NCBI RefSeq assembly: GCF_004168285.1
Contig: NZ_SEWF01000022.1
Location: 55,084-119,083, forward strand
Direction of reading: 5' to 3'
DNA: 64,000 nt
DNA from: Emticicia agri
GTDB taxonomy: Bacteria; Bacteroidota; Bacteroidia; Cytophagales; Spirosomataceae
A program made the position numbers and the translations under genes. Positions within the stretch are counted from its first letter, which is position 1; every line of letters begins with the position of its first letter. Shown one piece after another: positions 57,257 through 64,000 of the stretch. The notes beneath the pieces were generated by a model. That model was not told the DNA's origin and ran no database searches. It saw nothing but the letters and a program-made list of their open reading frames with translations.

Positions 57257-57607
57257 GTTTTTATAAAATATAAAGAGTTTCTAAAAAGATTTAATCAATG
57301 AAAAACATTGATTTTTCACGAAAAAGCCTTAAAGGCTTCTATTCGGGGTGCAAAATTACAAGTTTTTTTGGTAAAACCAAAGTGTAATCTTTTTAGAAAA
57401 AGAATTTATAAATAGATAATATGGGGATATTATTAACTAAACAGCTAATAATGTAAGTGTATTTAAGATGGTAGGTGTAAAATAATATATCTGGTATGAT
57501 AAAACCTCACTTTCTCTATTCTTCTCTTCAACTGTGGAGAATAGTATTTTACTGATTTCTCCACAGTTGGGAAGATTGAAAATGAGGTTAAATCTTCGTA
57601 AAATCTA
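57257..57607. other. tsf leader and intergenic region with hairpins
   Basis: Holds the tsf promoter and a leader with two hairpins on the minus strand: AAGCC-TTTAA-GGCTT at 57324-57338 region and AATCAATG/CATTGATT at 57292-57313, each followed by T-rich sequence. Further right, a 13-bp perfect stem CAACTGTGGAGAA/TTCTCCACAGTTG (57529-57541 and 57557-57569) follows the lipoprotein gene and probably ends its transcript. Confidence 0.65.
57351..57381 (-). promoter_or_regulatory. Promoter of tsf
   Basis: Minus strand TTTG-N19-TAATTTTG (57381 to 57351), a near-perfect Bacteroidota promoter about 95 bp before the start codon. Confidence 0.75.
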
Positions 57608-58264
57608 TCATAAATTCGAGAAAAGAGCTACTACAAAAACCACTACTATTATACCTAACAACAGAAGGGCAGCGCCTAAAACAATACCTATTACGGCTAA
57701 TATTCTTTTAGAAGTACTTCTTAAACTGATAATACCTGTAATCATAGCCGCCAGACCAAGCACAATCCCTACCCAGCCTCCAACGAGTAAGGCTACTATA
57801 CCTACTAATCCCAGAACCAAAGAGACTATTGCCAGAGTATCGTCAACATTTGATTTTGGATTGGTAGAACCGGAAGAAGTAGCCGATTTTTTAGAAACAT
57901 ATTTCGATAGCTTATTAAGTTGTCGGATTGTTTTTACTTTCTCAACAAGCGTCATTTTTTTCTTGCCTGTTAAATCTATATTTAGCGGCTTTGTCTCGGC
58001 GAATACAGGTTTTTCGGCTATGGGTGCTACTTCTGCCTCTACACTTGTAATATTTTCGGTAGTAGCAGAAACGTTTTCAACAGGGGCAACAGGTAATACT
58101 ATTTCTTCAGTTGCTTCTACGTCAGCTATTTTTTCTTCAGTTTTTACAGAATTGTGCGAATATTGGGGTTGAGCACTATTTTGAAAAGAAGCATATTGTT
58201 TCTTCTGGCATGACATCAACGAAAGTAAACAAAAGCTAAAAAGGAAAAGGAGAGTTTGCTTCAT
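57608..58264 (-). CDS. Lipoprotein with C-terminal membrane helices (DUF4190-like)
   Basis: 218 residues. Lipobox LLSLMSC (Cys19), mature start QKKQYASFQ, an Ala/Val/Glu-rich linker to ~120, then two to three membrane segments (AIVSLVLGLVGIVALLVGGWVGIVLGLAA; ILAVIGIVLGAALLLLGIIV). The mature start is shared with the divergent gene at 58660, so they form a family. The combination of lipid anchor and integral helices is unusual. Function unknown. Confidence 0.75.
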   Translation of the reverse strand: MKQTLLFLFSFCLLSLMSCQKKQYASFQNSAQPQYSHNSVKTEEKIADVEATEEIVLPVAPVENVSATTENITSVEAEVAPIAEKPVFAETKPLNIDLTGKKKMTLVEKVKTIRQLNKLSKYVSKKSATSSGSTNPKSNVDDTLAIVSLVLGLVGIVALLVGGWVGIVLGLAAMITGIISLRSTSKRILAVIGIVLGAALLLLGIIVVVFVVALFSNL

Positions 58265-58659
58265 GTGAGTAATAGGTTTGTAATGATTATATTGACTGGA
58301 TTTTATTAAGAACAGGAATCATCCTAAATTGTTAGATTATTTTACAATTTTAATAATTTGTATGAATCAATCCGGATATTACCTAATTTTTGGTTTTTCC
58401 TTTATCAGAATAAGGGAAAGTTAATTTTTATTATAACAGATAAATAATGTATTCATAGGCAGTATAACATTCTTTCATTAGCTGTAAATAGCTTTATTTA
58501 GCTACAAAAACCTACTTTGTGCCGACGCTTATAAAAATCCATTCAGTAAATTTTAATAAAAAATATTTTTAAAAAAAAGCGTTTTTTTAAAATACCATAG
58601 TATATTGCGGCAATAATAAAAAACTATTCTTTTGACCATTTTTAAAACCATTTAAGTAA
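58265..58659. other. Intergenic region between divergent related lipoprotein genes
   Basis: AT-rich region expected to carry two divergent promoters. A weak TATATTGC box stands at about 58600 for the rightward gene. No gene or clear repeat is recognised. Confidence 0.5.
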
Positions 58660-59298
58660 ATGAAAGGAAAATTATCTATTATCTTCGCAACAGCCATTTC
58701 TTTCTTCTTTGTAGCTTGCCAAAAGAAACAATACGCTTATGTTCAACAAGGAAAAGTTGAGACTTATGCTTCTACGCAGGCTCCAAAAGCAAAGTTATCA
58801 GTAGCAGAAGCTACTCCGGTTGCGGTTGAAGCTACACCAGTAGCTGTTTCTGAAGAGGTTTCTACTGCCGCTATTGCAAACCCTACAGAAACATTCACAG
58901 CATCTAACGATGTTACTACTCCTCAAGTTGAAGCATTGAAATATGATGAGAAAAGCATCAATGCTGAATTTGAAAAATTAAACAAACTGGAAGAATATGT
59001 AAATACCAACGAAGGTACTACATTGGCCGATGTACAAGAAACAGAGTTAGCTAAAGATTTAAAATTAGATACTAATGTAACTTCTACAGTTGCCGCAGGC
59101 GATCTTCCATTAAACATTCCTGCATTCTGGTGGGGTTGTGTATTGGGCTTAGTTGGTGTATTAGTTGTTTATATCGTAACTGACCAAGACAAAGATCAAA
59201 CTAAAAAAGCATTATATGGCTGTTTAGTTTGGGTTGGTGTATGGTTATTGTGGTGGATTTTCGTTGTATTAATCGGTGGCGGAAGCTTCTTCTTTTAA
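58660..59298 (+). CDS. Lipoprotein with C-terminal membrane helices, relative of 57608-58264
   Basis: 212 residues. Signal to FFFVAC (Cys20), then QKKQYAYVQQ, the same mature start as the divergent neighbour. An Ala/Val/Thr-rich low-complexity linker contains the repeat EATPVAVEATPVAV. Two C-terminal helices follow (FWWGCVLGLVGVLVVYIVT; WVGVWLLWWIFVVLIGG). No enzyme motif; possibly an envelope tether. A strong terminator follows. Confidence 0.75.
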   Translation: MKGKLSIIFATAISFFFVACQKKQYAYVQQGKVETYASTQAPKAKLSVAEATPVAVEATPVAVSEEVSTAAIANPTETFTASNDVTTPQVEALKYDEKSINAEFEKLNKLEEYVNTNEGTTLADVQETELAKDLKLDTNVTSTVAAGDLPLNIPAFWWGCVLGLVGVLVVYIVTDQDKDQTKKALYGCLVWVGVWLLWWIFVVLIGGGSFFF

Positions 59299-59318
59299 TT
59301 GATAAAAAATTAACACTG

Positions 59319-59345
59319 GAAAGCCCAACCCCTTGTTGGGCTTTC
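59319..59345 (+). terminator. Terminator after the second lipoprotein gene
   Basis: 11-bp perfect stem GAAAGCCCAAC-CCCTT-GTTGGGCTTTC, followed by TTCG; 20 bp after the stop. Confidence 0.8.
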
Positions 59346-59368
59346 TTCGTTTAAGTGCTTACTGAATA

Positions 59369-60103
59369 ATGAAAAAATTAGCTTTTTTAGTCTTTCTCTT
59401 TAGTTTTCAAAATAGTTTCGGACAGGAGTTTTTTCGTCTGAAAGCTGATGTATCTATCAAAGATAAATTAGCCACAGGAGCATATCGTCTTACAGTCGGA
59501 AAAGTCTATTACGATAAACCCTCAATGGGTCTGATTTATAAACTACACTTCCCACAGGAAGAAACGATTATTATCAAAGATACTACACTCTACAGATTAA
59601 ATAAAAAAGACTCGCTGTTAGCTTCACAGACTGTTACCATCATGAACGAGTTTTCGATATTTCATTTGTCGTTATCAGGTAAATTAGCTGATTACGGTAT
59701 CAATTCAGGGAAAATAAATGGCGTATATAAGATAGAAAAAGTAGAAAAAGATGCTGACGGAAGAGTAATAACTACATGGAAAGTAGTAGAAAAACGTTTA
59801 TTGAAGATTCTTGGTAAAATAAAAATGGCTAATATTGACAAAAAATTAGATGCCATAGCGTTTTATGATGTGTCGGATAAACTATTAAGCCAACAGTTTT
59901 TTAAAGATTATGTAAACGTGAAAGGCGTAGTTTTTCCACAGCAGGTTACCCAGATTTCTTATAATTCTGATGGTACACAGAATATCCAGCAGACAACCTA
60001 TAAAAATATTGTTATCGATGAAAATGGCCAGGATACTATCTACAACCACCCTATTCCTGTTGTTGCTTTGCCTAAATCAGGCAATAGCCCAAAGCAAAAA
60101 TGA
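59369..60103 (+). CDS. Exported protein, LolA-like beta-fold (uncertain)
   Basis: 244 residues with a signal peptide (LAFLVFLFSFQNSFGQ). The body is beta-rich with VGKVYYDKPSMGLIYKLHFP and a second half KLDAIAFYDVSDKLLSQQFF, resembling LolA-like lipoprotein carriers, but no diagnostic residue is seen. It is first in a set of four same-strand genes, and its last 86 bases overlap the signal-peptide codons of the YidD gene in another frame. Confidence 0.6.
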   Translation: MKKLAFLVFLFSFQNSFGQEFFRLKADVSIKDKLATGAYRLTVGKVYYDKPSMGLIYKLHFPQEETIIIKDTTLYRLNKKDSLLASQTVTIMNEFSIFHLSLSGKLADYGINSGKINGVYKIEKVEKDADGRVITTWKVVEKRLLKILGKIKMANIDKKLDAIAFYDVSDKLLSQQFFKDYVNVKGVVFPQQVTQISYNSDGTQNIQQTTYKNIVIDENGQDTIYNHPIPVVALPKSGNSPKQK

Positions 60104-60416
60104 GATAAGTCTTCACAGAGGTGTGATACAACAGGCTCCCAAAAAAGTTTATAAAGAAGCAAAAGGCAATAAAAATGAGGTACAATACCTGTTCTCGGGT
60201 CTTTTTTTGTTTTACAAAACCTTCTTTTCTTCACAGGACTTAACTGTTTGTACCTTTACGCCTTCATGCTCTGAATATGGTATCTTAACTGTCAAAAAAT
60301 ATGGTGTGGTAATGGGAGGAATCAGAACAATGGACAGACTAACCCGTTGTAATGGTTTAAGCCCAATGAAGTATGAAATTGACGTGCAGGCCAAGTTGTT
60401 GATTGATAAACCCTAA
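60018..60416 (+). CDS. yidD: YidD family protein with a signal peptide
   Basis: 132 residues from the ATG at 60018. Unlike the usual 70-90 residue YidD, it begins with a hydrophobic signal (LSTTTLFLLLLCLNQAIAQ). The C-terminal YidD domain is intact: VCTFTPSCSEYGILTVKKYG and MGGIRTMDRLTRC, with the conserved cysteines. YidD helps membrane protein insertion with YidC at the inner face. The start lies inside the previous gene; a second ATG is at 60024. Two TPR-type genes follow. Confidence 0.85.
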   Translation: MKMARILSTTTLFLLLLCLNQAIAQSKNEISLHRGVIQQAPKKVYKEAKGNKNEVQYLFSGLFLFYKTFFSSQDLTVCTFTPSCSEYGILTVKKYGVVMGGIRTMDRLTRCNGLSPMKYEIDVQAKLLIDKP

Positions 60417-60422
60417 TCTCTG

Positions 60423-61250
60423 ATGAAAAAAAACTTATTACTGTTCTTAATACTATTTAAATTCATAAATTCTTCAGCACAAGACCTTTACAACTACGAT
60501 AATTCTAAAAAGTTTGCCGAATATCTCTCTAAGTCAGGTCAGTATGAATTAGCTACCCGCGAATATGAGCGTTTGATTTTTATGCTCCCTCAGAATGATA
60601 GCCTTAAAACCTCTCTGCTATCCATGTATCGCCGCTCAGGAAAATTAGATGATGCATTGCTCAGAGGCAGACAGTTATATCCTGATATTTCCTTAATGTC
60701 CTCACCTTCGGCTGTTGAATATAGCCGGAGTTTATTATTAAAAACCGACTATAAAACAGCACGGGAATTCTGGTCAACCAATACGCAATTAACTCAACCC
60801 GATAAAATTATTTTATCAGCTACTGCAGAAATCTTACAGGACGATTATAAGGAAGCCAATGAGATTTTATCTGTCCTGAAAAACGAAGACCATAAACTGG
60901 CCGCTGATTATAAGGCTTTGGCTGCGCAGGCAGTTAAAATTAAAAAGAAAAGCCCTGCCCTGGCAGGCATCATGTCAACGATTATACCGGGCACCGGACG
61001 TTTTTATACTAAAGACTGGAAAGACGGCATTGTATCTATGTTTTTTGTAGGTACTATGGCGTTTCAATCTATCAGAGGATTCAGTAAAAGTGGGGTAAAC
61101 AGCACCCGTGGATGGATATTTGGTGCTGTTGGCTTTGGCTTCTATCTGGGCAATATTCATGGCTCGGTTGTTTCGGCAAAAGGGTATAACAAAAAAAGCC
61201 ACCAAACTATCAGAAACCGTATAGATAACCTGTTTAACAGTTATTTCTAA
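60423..61250 (+). CDS. TPR protein with DUF5683-like C-terminus, copy 1
   Basis: 275 residues. Signal peptide (LLLFLILFKFINSSAQ), then TPR-like helices (KFAEYLSKSGQYELATREYERL, SLLSMYRRSGKLDDAL) and a C-terminal glycine/hydrophobic region SPALAGIMSTIIPGTGRFYT followed by two membrane helices. The PGxGxxYxxDxxxG motif is shared with the next gene, so the two are paralogues. Starts 6 bp after yidD. Possibly an envelope assembly factor; function not proven. Confidence 0.75.
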   Translation: MKKNLLLFLILFKFINSSAQDLYNYDNSKKFAEYLSKSGQYELATREYERLIFMLPQNDSLKTSLLSMYRRSGKLDDALLRGRQLYPDISLMSSPSAVEYSRSLLLKTDYKTAREFWSTNTQLTQPDKIILSATAEILQDDYKEANEILSVLKNEDHKLAADYKALAAQAVKIKKKSPALAGIMSTIIPGTGRFYTKDWKDGIVSMFFVGTMAFQSIRGFSKSGVNSTRGWIFGAVGFGFYLGNIHGSVVSAKGYNKKSHQTIRNRIDNLFNSYF

Positions 61251-61294
61251 CACTACTGGACTATTTTTTACTATATCTATTTTTACAGGAATTT

Positions 61295-62134
61295 ATGCTT
61301 AGATACTTAACGATACTCTTTGTATTTTTCTCTTCCGTGGTTCATTCGCAAGACCTTAAACAAACATTTGATTTTGCCAATGAACTTTATGAAAAGAAAG
61401 ATTTCTCCGGTGCAGCCAATACTTACAGAAGGGTGATTTTTTTCGATAAAAAAGAAGAATACCGTAAACGCTGTTATAAAAACATTGCCGACTGCCTGTA
61501 TGCCACACAAAGCTACGAAGAGGCAGCAGATTATTATGAGTTAGCATTTTATCAGCAAAAAACAGATAGTACCAAAGCAGAGGTATTATTCAGGAAATTA
61601 TCCTGCTTTTTGATTTTAGGTAATTTTGAGTATGCAGAAATAGAGCTGGTAAATATATCTGACAACCTTACTCCCGAACAGCAGAGGCGCAAAACTTTTT
61701 ATGCGGCTATTCTACACTTTTCGACAGAAAAATATGCCGACTCAAAAAAAGAGTTTTTAGCATTGATAGATAGTTCTAATGTAGAAGCCAGACAAAATAT
61801 AGAGCAACTCTTTGTAAAGAATGACAAAATAAGTCGGTTGAGTCCAAAAAAAGCTAAAGTGCTGAGTATTATTCTACCGGGTTTAGGCCAGTTTTATGCC
61901 GGAGATATAAAAAATGGGTTTAACTCACTATTATTAACAGGAGGAGTAGTAACCTGGGGCATTCTGGCGGCCATCGGTAGCCCTGCACCGCTTGATATTT
62001 TTATTACAATGGTACCCTGGTTTCAGCGATACTATATGGGTGGCTATAAGAAGGCAGAAGTAATCGCCGAAAACCAGAAAAAGAAGCGCAGGTCGAAAGT
62101 TTATAACCAAATTTTAGACGAAGTTTCGCAATAA
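61295..62134 (+). CDS. TPR protein with DUF5683-like C-terminus, copy 2
   Basis: 279 residues. Signal peptide (LTILFVFFSSVVHSQ), TPR-like helices (ANELYEKKDFSGAANTYRRV, NIADCLYATQSYEEAADYYELAF) and the C-terminal motif SPKKAKVLSIILPGLGQFYAG with membrane segments. Parallel in layout to the previous gene, more divergent in sequence. Its basic tail (KKKRRSK) should face the cytoplasm. Last gene of the four-gene operon. Confidence 0.75.
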   Translation: MLRYLTILFVFFSSVVHSQDLKQTFDFANELYEKKDFSGAANTYRRVIFFDKKEEYRKRCYKNIADCLYATQSYEEAADYYELAFYQQKTDSTKAEVLFRKLSCFLILGNFEYAEIELVNISDNLTPEQQRRKTFYAAILHFSTEKYADSKKEFLALIDSSNVEARQNIEQLFVKNDKISRLSPKKAKVLSIILPGLGQFYAGDIKNGFNSLLLTGGVVTWGILAAIGSPAPLDIFITMVPWFQRYYMGGYKKAEVIAENQKKKRRSKVYNQILDEVSQ

Positions 62135-62269
62135 AAAGACTATTCTTCAACACACTTAAACTGCCGTTTTTTACCGTTCAATATATTTTTTGAGCAATTC
62201 ATGTCAAAAAATAGTGCTTAAACATTCCACATTACCTAATTTTCGGCTTTCAAATTAAAAACACTCGTT

Positions 62270-62788
62270 ATGAAAAAATTACTTACCATTACTGCTATGG
62301 CAATCTTATGTTGCATTTTTGCAGAAAACACACAAGCACAAGCATTCCAGAAAGGAACAAAAAACCTAAACGTTGGTCTTGGATTAGGTTACGGAGTAGG
62401 CTTAAATGCCTCTTTTGATGTAGGCGTTCACGAACTGATAAGTGTTGGCGTTGGTGGAGCATTCTCTTCAAGAAACTATGGGTATCTTGTAAACGACTAT
62501 CGTGTTACTTATATCGGCTTAGGCGTAAGAGGTGCTGTTCATATCGGCAAATTTGTGAATGAAGCTTTGGGTATTGACGATAATAAGTTTGACCCTTATG
62601 TGGGATTAGCCGGTGGTTTCAGAATAGTAGATTATAATGATGCCTACTCTAATTATTATGGTGGTGCTGCTGCCGGAATCTTTGTTGGAGGTTATGCAGG
62701 GGCGCGTTATTACTTTAAAGAAAAAATTGGTGTATATGCCGAAGCAGGGTTTCCTTACACTTCGTTAGGTGTTACTTTCAAATTCTAA
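62270..62788 (+). CDS. Outer-membrane beta-barrel protein
   Basis: 172 residues with a signal peptide (TAMAILCCIFAENTQAQA). Glycine-rich alternating strands (LNVGLGLGYGVGLNASF, VGVGGAFSSRNYG, IGLGVRGAVHIG) and the terminal Phe (SLGVTFKF) are those of a small eight-stranded barrel. Single gene. Substrate unknown. Confidence 0.82.
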   Translation: MKKLLTITAMAILCCIFAENTQAQAFQKGTKNLNVGLGLGYGVGLNASFDVGVHELISVGVGGAFSSRNYGYLVNDYRVTYIGLGVRGAVHIGKFVNEALGIDDNKFDPYVGLAGGFRIVDYNDAYSNYYGGAAAGIFVGGYAGARYYFKEKIGVYAEAGFPYTSLGVTFKF

Positions 62789-62814
62789 GATTTATAGGTA
62801 TCAAGTAACATGAG

Positions 62815-64000
62815 TCATCCCGAATTTTGGGTAATACTTAAATGAATTAATGCATTCAAACAATTGGAGATGGCTAATCTCAATCTGTAAATCGGTATCG
62901 AAGCATTTCGGTACCGATTTCCTGTTCTATGACACCAGTTTTTGAGCAGGATAGGGATAAAACTACTCCAGTTTCTGAGCATCGATAGTAAGAAGTCATA
63001 GACAAGTGTCACAATGGCCATTAATTTGAGTCTATTTTCCCAAAACCAAAGTCTGGGTGATTCTAACCCCAATTCTGCTTTCCCTACTCTGAAAGTCTGT
63101 TCTATGTTCCATCGATGCATATAAGAATGGAGCATCTGCCAGGCATCTTTGTTGGATAAAACAATACAACAAGTAAGCAGATACATAGGTGCTTGCCGTC
63201 CTTTTTTGTCTCTTACTACAATCAGGTAAAGTTCTTTATCAGGGAATTCAGGATGAATCACTGCACAGAAAGCAATACCGATGTGTTTAGTAATTTTACG
63301 TTGGGTATCCAATACTACTTTTCTGGCAGAAGATTTTAAATACCGAGCAATCTGATGCGTCTGTTTAGTACCTTTTTGTGGATGAATGAGCAAAATATTC
63401 TTTTTCCAACGAACCAGAAAATCCTGTTCAAAGTGCATCATCCATTCAATAGTCCATGCAGAAGCATAGCCTCTGTCAAGTACATGTAAAACCTTTACGA
63501 TGAGTGACTTGTTGAGTTTTTTGAGCATTCGGAACATGATATTCGAAGCCAATTCCTTGTATTTACCTCTACTGGTCCACCAACTCATTTGACACACCGA
63601 GGGGATTTCTCCCAAAGCTGATACCATCGTAGCTGTCCAATGAAAACCTGGTACACAAATCCGACTGGCTGGTGGATGGTAAAAACCTTTCTTGATTTTG
63701 GTTAATCGTTTCCCTTTGCTACTTTCTACACTACATAAGCCCTCCATGAACCAAGACTCTGGTTTTTCTATCCGACTATCATCCCACAATAACAGTGGAC
63801 GAAGACCTCTTGCCTGTAAATCTCTGATGCGTTCTTTGGCCTTTGCAAACAAAAAATTGTCAACTAATTTACTTTCCCATTTCTTACTCCGAAGTAGATT
63901 ACTGATGCGTTTGGTGCCTGCTGGGGCATGGGCAAAACCACAGATGTAAGCCCCTAACTCGCTTAATAATAAACCCATTTTCTGATTGCGGAAAACCAGT
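62815..64000 (-). CDS. IS4-family transposase, 5' end outside window
   Basis: 387 residues from the ATG at 63978; the frame stays open to the edge, so the true start may be further right. DDE residues can be placed: LLLWDDSRIEKPESW, VLHVLDRGYASAWTIEWM and WNIEQTFRVGKAELGLE (with the YREK-like Glu). The C-terminus WCHRTGNRYRNASIPIYRLR is typical of this group. A 32-bp palindrome inside the gene (62889-62920) is nearly the same as the terminator at 49148-49177. The insertion-sequence ends were not identified. Confidence 0.88.
   Translation of the reverse strand, partial: LVFRNQKMGLLLSELGAYICGFAHAPAGTKRISNLLRSKKWESKLVDNFLFAKAKERIRDLQARGLRPLLLWDDSRIEKPESWFMEGLCSVESSKGKRLTKIKKGFYHPPASRICVPGFHWTATMVSALGEIPSVCQMSWWTSRGKYKELASNIMFRMLKKLNKSLIVKVLHVLDRGYASAWTIEWMMHFEQDFLVRWKKNILLIHPQKGTKQTHQIARYLKSSARKVVLDTQRKITKHIGIAFCAVIHPEFPDKELYLIVVRDKKGRQAPMYLLTCCIVLSNKDAWQMLHSYMHRWNIEQTFRVGKAELGLESPRLWFWENRLKLMAIVTLVYDFLLSMLRNWSSFIPILLKNWCHRTGNRYRNASIPIYRLRLAISNCLNALIHLSITQNSG

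Noticed and set aside
1..64000. CRISPR array
   Set aside because: No regularly spaced direct repeats with unique spacers were seen.

Overview
The window is AT-rich chromosomal DNA from a member of the Bacteroidota, most likely a Cytophagales-type gliding environmental bacterium. This rests on gene content and signals: a gliding-motility (T9SS, CHU_C-type) C-terminal domain, DUF6443/RHS proteins, LytS/LytTR signalling, many small lipoproteins with Lys/Asp-rich residues after the Cys, weak Shine-Dalgarno signals and promoters of the TTG-N19-TAnnTTTG type. The genus is not determined.

Region 1 (1-7018) is accessory. It holds the start of an M28 peptidase, a large nested inverted repeat, a polymorphic toxin ending in a WHH (HNH/EndoVII-fold) nuclease with its SUKH-type immunity gene, a complete IS5-family element directly behind the immunity stop codon, and a small lipoprotein. 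Region 2 (7049-8908) is a divergent pair with opposing lipid chemistry: an App1-like phosphatidate phosphatase and a diacylglycerol kinase whose start codons abut.

Region 3 (about 8984-34429) is a 25.4-kb integrative island in the 3' half of a tRNA-Val(TAC) gene. It has 47-bp direct repeats at both ends, a duplicated pair of TGTTTACACC motifs just inside each end, a tyrosine recombinase at the left and a satellite-like replication module at the right (excisionase-type HTH, DUF3987 helicase/primase-like, DUF6371 toprim protein, zinc-ribbon protein). An unusual symmetric array of eight TGCA motifs sits between the DUF3987 and toprim genes. The cargo is a leftward gene cluster of about 18 kb: a GIGT-repeat surface protein, a 3326-residue RHS protein with a C-terminal caspase-like His/Cys domain, a translationally coupled candidate immunity protein, a second RHS-type protein, and a gliding-motility-CTD protein split by an A10 frameshift. 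A comM/yifB fragment also lies inside the island.

Region 4 (34.5-64 kb) is mostly ordinary chromosome. It contains a uxuA-kdgK-eda hexuronate operon with a palindromic operator in its promoter; a MATE exporter behind a long structured leader; a CHRD lipoprotein; a 160-bp palindromic MITE whose ends match the IS5-type element; msbA-like ABC exporter and recX; a duplicated lipoprotein pair; an efflux operon (MFP, FtsX permease, ATPase) with a LytS/LytTR pair; a nucleotide-sugar epimerase-like protein; an ethanolamine-type permease; an HGSNAT-like membrane protein; GNAT; an RsmF-like methyltransferase; an outer-membrane barrel; tsf away from rpsB with its own promoter; two related lipoproteins; a yidD-containing operon; a second barrel; and an IS4-family transposase running off the right edge.

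Together, the window carries two separate polymorphic-toxin loci, one apparently in place and one carried as cargo on a tRNA island with its own replication genes.
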